A DNA stretch of 13,832 nt from Gammaproteobacteria bacterium (GTDB lineage: Bacteria > Pseudomonadota > Gammaproteobacteria > DSM-16500), in assembly GCA_021323555.1 (NCBI GenBank), contig JAJONP010000069.1, positions 1 to 13,832 on the forward strand. Reading direction: 5' to 3'. This document shows, in pieces, positions 1 to 6,282 of this stretch. Numbering within the stretch: the stretch's first letter is position 1; the number at the start of each line of letters is the position of its first letter. The notes under the pieces were generated by a model. That model did not search any database, had not been told where the DNA came from, and saw only the letters and a program-made list of their open reading frames with translations. A program made the translations under genes and the position numbers.

Positions 1-22
1 AAATTCTTTGAGTCTTAGACAT
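1..22 (-). CDS. 5' end of an unknown minus-strand gene (partial)
   Basis: Reading the minus strand, an ATG at 22-20 opens MSKTQRI and runs off the left edge. A full Shine-Dalgarno AGGAGG (complement of 30-35) sits seven bases upstream, which is the only strong reason to call it. Seven residues are too few to name a family. In another minus-strand frame an open stretch from about 160 to 1 runs through the same bases without a good start, so the true reading frame is uncertain. Because the surroundings are full of transposon debris, an IS-encoded protein is possible, but this is a guess. Confidence 0.3.
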
Positions 23-278
23 CTTTGGCCTCCTCCCTTGCTAGGTTTGATGCCAAATTCTAAATCCTCTTTGGATTTGCAACTACTTCTTTTTATTGAA
101 CTCCTCCACGCAACAATGCCATAGCGCGTTGACTTAGCTTGAGAGAAAAATACAATCTAAAAATATTCTTTATTTTATTCATAGACACACCTTTTTGTTT
201 TGCCATCGCATGACCCCTTTATTAAAGAAGGGCCACTGTGATGCATTAATAATGTGTCTAGCAATAAAGTTTCTCATA

Positions 279-403
279 CCGTGAACACTGATTCGCATGC
301 CTACGAAAAGCGTTCACGGTTCAATGCGAATCAGCGTTCACGATATCTTGCGAATGGGTGTTCACGATACTATGCGAATCAGTGTTCACGGAGCATGCGA
401 ATA
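279..403. repeat. 24-bp tandem repeat array with one inverted copy (IS-end-like)
   Basis: The core TTCACG recurs at 313, 337, 361 and 385, an exact 24-bp period, each time preceded by a version of ATGCGAATCAG(T/C)G. A fifth, partial unit (GCATGCGAATA) ends the array. The 20-bp string CCGTGAACACTGATTCGCAT at 279-298 is the perfect reverse complement of 372-391, so one unit lies in opposite orientation at the left edge. Several repeated blocks beginning TGTTCACG are the kind of multiple transposase-binding sites found at the termini of IS21-family elements. I infer that this is a left-over IS21-type end or end junction; no istA or istB gene is present beside it. Confidence 0.6.
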
Positions 404-770
404 TGCAGATATTTTGGCTGATTCATCACACCCAGCAAAAGTAGAAGGAGGTAATCAATCTGAGTTAATTCTTGGAGCACAACAGGAAGGGATGAAAGCT
501 AGAAGATCATCTGTAAAAAACGCTCGTAAAGCGGATTCAGATTTAGAAACAAGTTCCTCTCCACAAAAAAAACAAAAATCTTCTACTTTTTCTATATTTA
601 ATAGTAAACAGCCCTCTGCTGATAAAAATCCTCTTGTTAGCGAGAACCGGTTACCTGTTCGTGCAGAAGAGTTGCTAAATGCATTATTAAATGAGATTAA
701 AAATGATGAGCAGTATTTACATATCGTTGAAGAAAGAATAGCCAAACAGAGAATAGATTATCGTCAATAA
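297..770 (+). CDS. Hypothetical protein reading out of the repeat array
   Basis: The longest open frame begins at the ATG at 297 and gives 157 residues. Its first 32 or so residues are simply the 24-bp repeats translated as 8-residue units (SVHGSMRI, SVHDILRM, GVHDTMRI), so this start is probably an accident of the repeat. An in-frame ATG at 492 (MKARRSSV) would give 92 residues but has no well-spaced ribosome-binding site; the AGGAGG near 446-451 is not followed by a usable in-frame start. The body is polar, with two basic clusters (KARRSSVKNARKA and SPQKKQK) and a C-terminal part with helical, possibly coiled-coil character (AEELLNALLNEIKNDEQYL). No family is recognised. It may be the 3' end of a gene whose front was replaced by the mobile-element end, with the basic clusters hinting at nucleic-acid binding or nuclear targeting only weakly. 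Confidence 0.4.
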   Translation: MPTKSVHGSMRISVHDILRMGVHDTMRISVHGACEYADILADSSHPAKVEGGNQSELILGAQQEGMKARRSSVKNARKADSDLETSSSPQKKQKSSTFSIFNSKQPSADKNPLVSENRLPVRAEELLNALLNEIKNDEQYLHIVEERIAKQRIDYRQ

Positions 771-1066
771 TTGCATGCGGGTACAAAAATAGAGGCGATT
801 GTTTGAATATTTTCTCGAGCGAGAATATAAGACTGTTTCATCGTTGTAACTAGGAACATGTTTAAAAAACTCAAAATAACTGCTTAGGTATATTATCCGT
901 ATCAAGCGCTTAAGCGTTAAAGGAAATAGGATCTTATAGAGGTTTAGGGAAATAGAAATAATGGAAAGAAAGGATGATGATTACCCTAGAAAGAAAACTT
1001 TTAATTACCCATAATTCCTGCTAAGTAAAAGAGATCTCTACTAGTTAAACGAGGAGGTTTCAAATA
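771..1066. other. Intergenic region without a supported gene
   Basis: No convincing gene is seen in either strand. It contains a short hairpin (TTCTC-GAGC-GAGAA around 813-826) without a following T-run, and the palindrome-rich string AAGCGCTTAAGCG near 904-916. A GGAGG at 1053-1057 is the likely old ribosome-binding site of the decayed transposase that follows. The left boundary of that insertion sequence should lie here, but I could not match a terminal inverted repeat. Confidence 0.5.
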
Positions 1067-2268
1067 TTAAATAGTCATCTGGAAAGAAAACCATGGGTAG
1101 AAAATAAATTTGAAGATTTTAAACTGAAAGATATCCCACTTGAACAAAGATTTATGAAATTAGTAACTGACTTAAGTTAAGGCATGGCATAGGGAAGAGT
1201 ATGCCGTATGCTTGCCAAGATTGAGCCAATACGAAGGCGACCTATCGTTTTTTTGATAACAAGAATGTAAGTTGCATACGAACTGTTACAAGAGCATTTC
1301 GAGTCAACAAAAAAGCGATTTCAAGGGATCTCAGAGCAAGTTCTCATTTTGTACGATACAACAGAATTTTCTTACAAACGTCATAAGCCAGTGCTTATCG
1401 GGTCAACACGGATTATCCGAAGTGGAAACGCGTATGAGCGTCCCAGGCACACATAGGAGATAGAGAAAGTGATATTTATGAATTGTTCTGTACAGCGGAC
1501 GAGATAGGCACCCATTTTCTAGCAAGAACTTTTATAGATCGTTTAACGGGCGATGGTCATCATACGATCCAGGATAAATGCAGGAAGTGAAAATGAAAGG
1601 CACCCATTATTTAAAGATCACCGATAAAAAAGGCCGGTTATCTCAAGCAGCGTTAAAGATTAAATATAAAAAAATCCGCGTGTTACTGCCTATCGACAAA
1701 AGTCTTGTTCTCCTTTACTGCTCACCGTGATTCACACAAAAGAAAATAGAAAAGTTGTCAATCGAGAAAAAATTAATTGGCAGCTTATCACTGATTTGCC
1801 TGTTCACTCCTGCAAAGAGGCTATCGAAAACTAAACTGATATGCTCTGCAATGGAAAATCGAAGTATTTCATAAAATATTAAAATTGGGCTGTCATGCGG
1901 AAGAGGCTAATCTAAGAACGGCAAATAGACTGAATAAACTGCTAGCGATTTTTTTCATTGACTTTGACATAAGCTGGAGAATATTTTGGATGACGATGAT
2001 TAATCGCTCTTATCCTGGTTCATCAGTAAAGCGGGCACTTACCCACGCTGAAATATATTTATTGGATTGCTTAGTGAAAAATAAGAAAAGCATGGCCTTA
2101 AAGGACAAAAACCTACTCTATTATCTCACCCAAATTGCTAAATTAGGTGGTTATTTAGGGCGGGCTACAGATCTTCCTCTTGGTAATGTCATGATGTGGA
2201 GAGGACTATCGACATTGACAGATATTCAATTAGGATTTAATTTAGCACTAAAAATTGTGGGTAATTGA
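1067..2268 (+). pseudogene. IS4-family (Tn5/IS50-like) transposase, decayed
   Basis: Pieces of one transposase appear in order but in changing frames with internal stops. The N-terminal part (KPWVENKFEDFKLKD, then YACQD-stop-ANTKATYRF) comes first. LYDTTEFSY follows, carrying the first catalytic Asp at 1355-1357. DRESDIYELF carries the second Asp at 1471-1473, and GTHYLKITDKKGRLSQ comes next. YALQWKIEVFHKILK at 1840-1884 carries the catalytic Glu at 1861-1863. A long intact C-terminal piece ends at the stop at 2268. All three DDE acids survive, but in more than one frame. The conserved Y-2-R-3-E-6-K signature has Gln in place of Arg (codon CAA at 1849-1851), and two TGA codons occupy positions normally Trp. 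The start is taken near 1067, after GGAGG, where the ATG is no longer present. The gene cannot give an active enzyme. Family assignment is firm; the exact IS name is unknown. Confidence 0.9.
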
Positions 2269-2452
2269 AAGGATACTGGAGCGCTTACGAAGAAAAAAAG
2301 ATGTTAAAAAAAATTATATTTATTCCCTGAAACGGGAGAAACCATTAAAATATTTCATGGATTAAAGAGCGATCATTTTCAGAACTTGCATTTTTCATAG
2401 AAGTATATAAGTAGGAGTATTAAGAATTAAGATGAGTGATTGATAAAAAAAT

Positions 2453-2458
2453 TATAAT
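2453..2458 (+). promoter_or_regulatory. Candidate -10 box for the kinase-regulator operon
   Basis: A perfect TATAAT lies 55 bases before the ATG at 2514, which would place the transcript start near 2465. No good -35 box is found 16-18 bases upstream, so an activator may be needed or the match may be chance in AT-rich DNA. If real, it rules out the upstream in-frame GTG at 2436 as the kinase start, since that codon would lie before the transcript. Confidence 0.35.
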
Positions 2459-2513
2459 AGGCAGAAGAAAAAAGTGTTTCTTGCTGCCGCTAACATTTAA
2501 GAGGCCTGTAGCA

Positions 2514-4049
2514 ATGGAAAAGCGCTATTTAGATAACCATTACCAGCTCTTACTTCAAGGCGTTGAATTAATTCGGGATTACGCAATTTTTGTTTTAGAT
2601 CCTGCGGGTTATATTATGACTTGGAATTTAGGTGCTCAGCGGATCAAAGGGTACACGGCGAAAGAGATTATTGGCCAACATTTTTCACGTTTCTATGATG
2701 AGGAAGCTAGAAAAAGTCATTATCCTCAAAAAGAGTTAGTGTTTGCTAAAGCGCAAGGCCGCTTTGAAGATGAGGGCTGGCGTATACGTAAGGATGGCAC
2801 AAAATTTTGGGTCAATGTCATTATTAGCGTTGTGCATGATGCCCAAGGCGAACTTATCGGTTTTAGCAAAGTAACACGTGATCTCACCGAACGTAAGCAG
2901 GCAGAACTCGCCTTACAGGCCAGCAAAGAGCGGCTAGACTTAGCCTTAGATATTGCACAAATGGTGGGTGTCTGGGAATGGGATTTTACCAAGAAGACCT
3001 TACATGCGGATAAACGTACGTATGAGCTGTTTGGCTTGGAATCTTCTACTTTCCTTATCAACTACGATAATTTGTTTGCGTATGTGTATGCGACAGATAG
3101 GATAAAGCTCCAACAACAGATCATGAAAGCTATAGAACACCATCTTCCTTATGAACTTGAATTTCGAGTCACCTGGCCTGATAAGAGCATACATCTTTTA
3201 TCATCCAGAGGCCGCGTTTATTACGATGAGAAAACCGGTAAGTCTAGCCGGTTATTAAATGTGTGTTGGGATATTACCCAACATAAACATGCAGAAGATT
3301 GGATTCAGAGGTATCAATTAGAACTCGCACAAGTGGCGCGAATCAGTTCTATGACGGAAATGGCTTCCTCTCTTGCGCATGAGCTAAATCAACCCTTAAC
3401 CGTTATCTCAACCTATACGCAATTGTGTTTAGAGTATTTAGAAACAGGCCGCTACCATAAAGAACAACTTTTAGAAAGCATTCAAGAAGCCGTCAAGCAA
3501 TCGAAGCGGGCAGGAGATATCCTGCACAGAATAAAAGACTTGGTGTCGAAAAGAAAATTACATTTAGAAAGATGCCACATGAATCAATTAGTTGAAGAGA
3601 GTACGGTGCTTCTGCGTTATGAATTTCCTGACTATAAAATTAACTTCCAGCTTAATCTGGCTGAACTAACACAACCTTTATTATTTGATAAAACGCAGTT
3701 GCAGCAAGTTTTATTGAATCTATTGCGTAATAGTGTAGAAGCAGTACGAGATGCTAATCGACTGTCAGCAGACATTACTATTGAGTCCCGTTTTATTGAA
3801 GGAAAGCAGCTACTTATGGCTATTAAAGATAATGGCCCGGGCATACCCGAAGAAGTGGTGGCTAAAATCTTAGATCCTTATTTTACTACCAAGCCTTATG
3901 GCATGGGTATGGGGTTAACCATTTGCCGTACCATTATTAAAGCGCATGGGGGCCAACTGATAGTGACTCAATCGGAGTCAGAAAAGACCCATATCCAGTT
4001 TACTCTCCCTCTCGATCAGGAGGTGATTGGTGTCAATGTCTTCGATTAA
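2514..4049 (+). CDS. Soluble PAS-PAS sensor histidine kinase (FixL/NtrB-type)
   Basis: A 511-residue kinase that autophosphorylates on His and passes phosphate to the regulator encoded next to it. PAS domain 1 covers about residues 12-127 and ends in the usual TRDLTERK. PAS 2 covers about 140-258 and ends in DITQHK. The dimerisation/phosphoacceptor helix carries SLAHELNQPL with His289; this HELNQPL form is typical of the FixL/NtrB/DctB group. The ATPase domain has its N-box Asn406, DNGPGIP at 439-445 and GMGMGL at 463-468. There is no signal peptide or membrane helix, so it should sense a cytoplasmic cue. I see no evidence that the PAS domains bind haem as in FixL. The ATG at 2514 is chosen over the in-frame GTG at 2436 because of GAGG nine bases upstream and because PAS 1 begins right after it. 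The 3' end overlaps the next gene. Confidence 0.93.
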   Translation: MEKRYLDNHYQLLLQGVELIRDYAIFVLDPAGYIMTWNLGAQRIKGYTAKEIIGQHFSRFYDEEARKSHYPQKELVFAKAQGRFEDEGWRIRKDGTKFWVNVIISVVHDAQGELIGFSKVTRDLTERKQAELALQASKERLDLALDIAQMVGVWEWDFTKKTLHADKRTYELFGLESSTFLINYDNLFAYVYATDRIKLQQQIMKAIEHHLPYELEFRVTWPDKSIHLLSSRGRVYYDEKTGKSSRLLNVCWDITQHKHAEDWIQRYQLELAQVARISSMTEMASSLAHELNQPLTVISTYTQLCLEYLETGRYHKEQLLESIQEAVKQSKRAGDILHRIKDLVSKRKLHLERCHMNQLVEESTVLLRYEFPDYKINFQLNLAELTQPLLFDKTQLQQVLLNLLRNSVEAVRDANRLSADITIESRFIEGKQLLMAIKDNGPGIPEEVVAKILDPYFTTKPYGMGMGLTICRTIIKAHGGQLIVTQSESEKTHIQFTLPLDQEVIGVNVFD

Positions 4050-4653
4050 GCCGGTACTCTTTTTGGTTGAAGATGATATTGCCATCTGTCAGGCGCTCAC
4101 AGCATTATTTGCCACCATACAGTTACCTGTTAAAACGTATCATACTGCCCAAGCGCTTTTAGCTGACTATGATAGCGTCTCTCAACAATCAGGCTGTCTA
4201 TTAATTGATGTTCGCTTACCTGATATGAGCGGTTTAGATTTGCAGGAGAAGCTGCATGCTTTAAATAACCCTTTCCCGATTATTCTCATGACAGGTTATG
4301 GCGATGTTCCCATGGCCGTGAGAGCCATGAAAGCGGGCGCGTTCCATTTTGTTTTAAAACCTTTTAATAACCAAGAATTATTAGAGCTTGTTCAACGGGC
4401 TTTGCTAGCCGGTAGCAAGTCGAAGGCGATAAAACCAGATAAACAAGAACGAGAGCAACTTAATCAGCTGACTTCCCGTGAGCGTGAAGTCATCGAACAT
4501 CTTATGAAAGGTAAACTGAACAAACAAGTAGCTGCTGATTTAGGTGTTTCAATTTCTACTGTAGAATTACACCGCGCGCATGCTATGGCCAAATTACAAA
4601 CTAAGACTATTGCTGGATTAATCAAAAAATATCTTTTATTAACCCGACTCTAA
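4036..4653 (+). CDS. FixJ/LuxR-type response regulator
   Basis: A 205-residue DNA-binding response regulator, the presumed partner of the kinase just upstream. The receiver domain (about 7-125) shows the acidic pocket E12-D13-D14, phospho-acceptor Asp58 in LLIDVRLPD, Thr86 in LMTGYG and Lys108 in LKPF. A LuxR/GerE-type helix-turn-helix follows (about 140-205; LTSREREVIEHLMKG, then NKQVAADLGVSISTVELH), the arrangement of FixJ, NarL and TodT. It overlaps the kinase gene by 14 bases, with AGGAGG at 4018-4023 inside the kinase 3' end, so translation is probably coupled. A GTG at 4030 is better spaced from this site (6 bases against 12 for the ATG) and may be the real start, adding two residues. 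All key residues are present, so it should be active. The likely target is the pair of palindromes overlapping its stop codon, but that is inference. Confidence 0.93.
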   Translation: MSSIKPVLFLVEDDIAICQALTALFATIQLPVKTYHTAQALLADYDSVSQQSGCLLIDVRLPDMSGLDLQEKLHALNNPFPIILMTGYGDVPMAVRAMKAGAFHFVLKPFNNQELLELVQRALLAGSKSKAIKPDKQEREQLNQLTSREREVIEHLMKGKLNKQVAADLGVSISTVELHRAHAMAKLQTKTIAGLIKKYLLLTRL

Positions 4654-4685
4654 GGATATTCTTAGTTATTTTAAGGATATCCTTA
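4651..4685. promoter_or_regulatory. Two 14-bp palindromes 21 bp apart, candidate operator
   Basis: TAAGGATATTCTTA at 4651-4664 and the perfect palindrome TAAGGATATCCTTA at 4672-4685 differ at one base. Their centres are 21 bp apart, two turns of the helix, so two dimers would bind the same face of the DNA. The first overlaps the regulator's stop codon. They lie about 85-120 bp before the next gene, a normal position for activator sites. Alternatively 4651-4659 can pair with 4677-4685 as a 9-bp RNA stem, but no T-run follows. Confidence 0.5.
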
Positions 4686-4730
4686 CCTTCCTTATAGAAA
4701 AACCGTATTTAGTGAAAATCAGATTTTTCT

Positions 4731-4739
4731 TATGATAAT
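4731..4739 (+). promoter_or_regulatory. Candidate -10 region for the stand-alone receiver gene
   Basis: TATGATAAT offers two overlapping -10 matches (TATGAT, GATAAT) about 30 bases before the ATG at 4770. No convincing -35 box is present, which would fit a promoter that depends on an activator bound at the twin palindromes upstream. Confidence 0.35.
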
Positions 4740-4769
4740 AACTACTCTCATAACCGGTATCTAACAATT

Positions 4770-5150
4770 ATGACTAAAAACATATTCACTATTTTTATAA
4801 TTGATGATGATCCAGCAGTATGCAAAGCTTTAAAAAGCTTGTTTTCTGTTAAAGGGTATGCTTGTGAAACTTTTAACGATCCGAAAGAATTTTTGGATCA
4901 ATACCCTACCTATAGTTCAGGTAAGGGCTGTCTACTCATTGATATATTTATGCCGGTCATAAATGGTCTTGAGTTGCAAGCCGAGCTAAAGGCTCGTCAT
5001 AGCCTATTACCTATCATTTTTATCAGTGGTCATGCGGATAAAGAACTCGTACTGCAAGCTAAGCAGGCAGGGGCATTTGATGTTATCATGAAGCCATTTG
5101 ATAATAACTATCTGATTGAACGCATTCAAGCAGCTATAGAGCAGCATTAG
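4770..5150 (+). CDS. Stand-alone receiver-domain protein (CheY/Spo0F-like)
   Basis: A 126-residue protein that is only a receiver domain. The acidic residues D12-D13-D14, phospho-acceptor Asp58 in LLIDIFMP, Ser86 in FISGHAD and Lys108 in MKPF are all present, so it should be phosphorylated. Asp58 and Lys108 have the same numbering as in the preceding FixJ-like regulator, and both share GCLLID; it looks like a paralogue that lacks the DNA-binding domain. Such proteins act as phosphate sinks, relay intermediates or partners in protein-protein control. No clear Shine-Dalgarno precedes the ATG, and 116 bases with a candidate operator and promoter separate it from the regulator gene, so it is probably transcribed on its own. 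Its cognate kinase may be either kinase in the window. Confidence 0.9.
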   Translation: MTKNIFTIFIIDDDPAVCKALKSLFSVKGYACETFNDPKEFLDQYPTYSSGKGCLLIDIFMPVINGLELQAELKARHSLLPIIFISGHADKELVLQAKQAGAFDVIMKPFDNNYLIERIQAAIEQH

Positions 5151-5263
5151 TTGGAATACCTTTCTCGCTTTCATAACCTGAGCGCAAAAATTTTAGCCTT
5201 ATTTCAAAATCTTTGAAACACCTCTATTTGCCTAAGAAAGATTTTCACTTCAGGAGAGTACCT

Positions 5264-5332
5264 ATGCTTTCAGGTAATCCCCAGCATTCACTCATGAAAA
5301 TCAGTATGTTTTCTCTCTCCTCAAAAAATTAA
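5264..5332 (+). other. Possible 22-residue leader ORF
   Basis: An ATG at 5264 with AGGAG at 5252-5256 opens a 22-codon frame (MLSGNPQHSLMKISMFSLSS, then KN) ending 32 bases before the TPR gene start. AGGAGAG at 5252-5258 is complementary to CTCTCCT at 5315-5321, so RNA folding could hide the ribosome-binding site. No attenuator-type codon run is seen. It could well be chance. Confidence 0.15.
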
Positions 5333-5364
5333 AATGCTACTTATGAGTGCCTGAGGACACAACA

Positions 5365-6066
5365 ATGATGGGTTCTTCCTTTTTTAGAGTTACAAAATCA
5401 ACAGGTCGGAGAGAAAATGATATTTTAAAAGAAAATGTCATTACAGATGATAAAGTTTTTTTATCGCTAGAAGAACGGTGGCAGCTTGCACTACTTCAAT
5501 ATAACGCTATATTGGCAAAAGATCCGACTAATATCGAAGCACTGATGGGACGCGGCCTCACCGCGGGTATTTTAATGGATTATAGCCAAGCGTTTGATAG
5601 TTATCTGCGGGTATTAAACATTAATCCAACCCATCGTTCCGCTCTTTATCAGCACGCGCTCTTACTGGCAAGTATTAACAGAAAACAGGAAGCAATAGAA
5701 ATTTATCAAAAATTATTAATTAACCATCCTGATGATATCGATGCAGCGGCTAACTTAGCCATCTTGCTACGCGCTCAAGGAAAGGCCGGTATTGAGCTAG
5801 CGTGGGTATATTGCGAGCCTTTTTTAAAAGAAGCACCCGAAACCCTTGATATTATGCGAGCGGCTGACCCCGATACGCTACTTGTACAGGCAAAAATGCT
5901 GCGTGCTTTAGGGTGCTCTCACAAAGCAGAAGCTTGTTGCAACCGAATTTCAGAAGAATTTAATGCAAATTATCCTGGGTTACGCGTACTTAAAGAATTA
6001 ATTTCTTCTGATGAAATAGAACCGAGGCGAGCGAGCCCTCTTAAAAAGCGCTGCGTTATTCTTTAA
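5365..6066 (+). CDS. TPR protein ending in a CaaX (CVIL) prenylation box
   Basis: A 233-residue soluble protein with about three tetratricopeptide repeats in residues 35-137 (for example NIEALMGRGLTAGILMDYSQ; then RSALYQHALLLASINRKQEA; then DIDAAANLAILLRAQGK) and further helical sequence to about 215. TPRs are protein-binding scaffolds. The last ten residues are SPLKKRCVIL: a basic patch followed by Cys-Val-Ile-Leu at the exact C-terminus, the form of a eukaryotic CaaX box, where a final Leu favours geranylgeranylation. Bacteria lack these prenyltransferases, but Legionella secretes effectors that the host prenylates. I therefore infer a possible host-membrane-targeted effector. The ATG at 5365 is chosen for TGAGGA seven bases upstream, over the GTG at 5347. 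It is preceded by 200 bases without a clear promoter. A periplasmic or cytoplasmic housekeeping TPR role remains possible; there is no signal peptide. Confidence 0.88.
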   Translation: MMGSSFFRVTKSTGRRENDILKENVITDDKVFLSLEERWQLALLQYNAILAKDPTNIEALMGRGLTAGILMDYSQAFDSYLRVLNINPTHRSALYQHALLLASINRKQEAIEIYQKLLINHPDDIDAAANLAILLRAQGKAGIELAWVYCEPFLKEAPETLDIMRAADPDTLLVQAKMLRALGCSHKAEACCNRISEEFNANYPGLRVLKELISSDEIEPRRASPLKKRCVIL

Positions 6067-6076
6067 TTGAGAAATC

Positions 6077-6092
6077 TGGAGAAGGCTCTCCA
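6077..6092 (+). terminator. Short hairpin after the TPR gene
   Basis: TGGAGA-AGGC-TCTCCA forms a 6-bp stem with a four-base loop, eleven bases after the TPR stop codon. The sequence after it is A-rich and not a T-run, so it is at best a weak terminator or an mRNA-end stabiliser. Confidence 0.3.
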
Positions 6093-6197
6093 ATAAAAAT
6101 GGAAAATTTTAAAGAAGCTAAAGCCAGAAAAGAGGAGCAATGAAAGGTACCCGCAGAATTCACACGTTTAAAAACGGGAGCTTTAGCATACGTATAC

Positions 6198-6226
6198 TGG
6201 TATAATTTTACTAAGCTGTTTAGTAA
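6198..6226 (+). promoter_or_regulatory. Extended -10 promoter with an overlapping inverted repeat
   Basis: TGGTATAAT at 6198-6206 matches the extended -10 consensus TGnTATAAT, which can work without a -35 box; no -35 box is seen. Directly after it, TTACTAA-GCTGT-TTAGTAA (6208-6226) is a perfect 7-bp inverted repeat covering the expected transcript start near 6213, the position of a repressor operator or a 5'-end hairpin. It would drive the gene at 6283 with a leader of about 70 bases. Confidence 0.55.
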
Positions 6227-6282
6227 GTTATTTTCTGGTAAGTCAGCCGGTTTTGATTATTTGATTAAGAGAGGAATTCATT

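Noticed and set aside
215..232. CCCTT/AAGGG hairpin upstream of the repeat array
   Set aside because: Only five base pairs with an eight-base loop and no T-run or gene end nearby.
297..403. CRISPR-like array
   Set aside because: The units are contiguous with a 24-bp period and no unique spacers, one unit is inverted, and no cas genes are present.
717..905. 62-codon minus-strand ORF
   Set aside because: No ribosome-binding site or recognisable content; AT-rich chance frame.
1272..1463. 63-codon plus-strand ORF
   Set aside because: It covers part of the decayed IS4 transposase in the wrong frame; the frame carrying DTTEFSY is the meaningful one.
2436..2513. 26-residue N-terminal extension of the first kinase from a GTG
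   Set aside because: No ribosome-binding site, no domain content, and the likely -10 box lies inside it; the ATG at 2514 is well supported.
6099..6205. Two overlapping mini-ORFs of 14 and 21 codons (ATG at 6099 and 6140)
   Set aside because: They share an ATGA overlap and the second has GAGGAG upstream, but both are very short, have no recognisable content, and the second runs into the predicted promoter.
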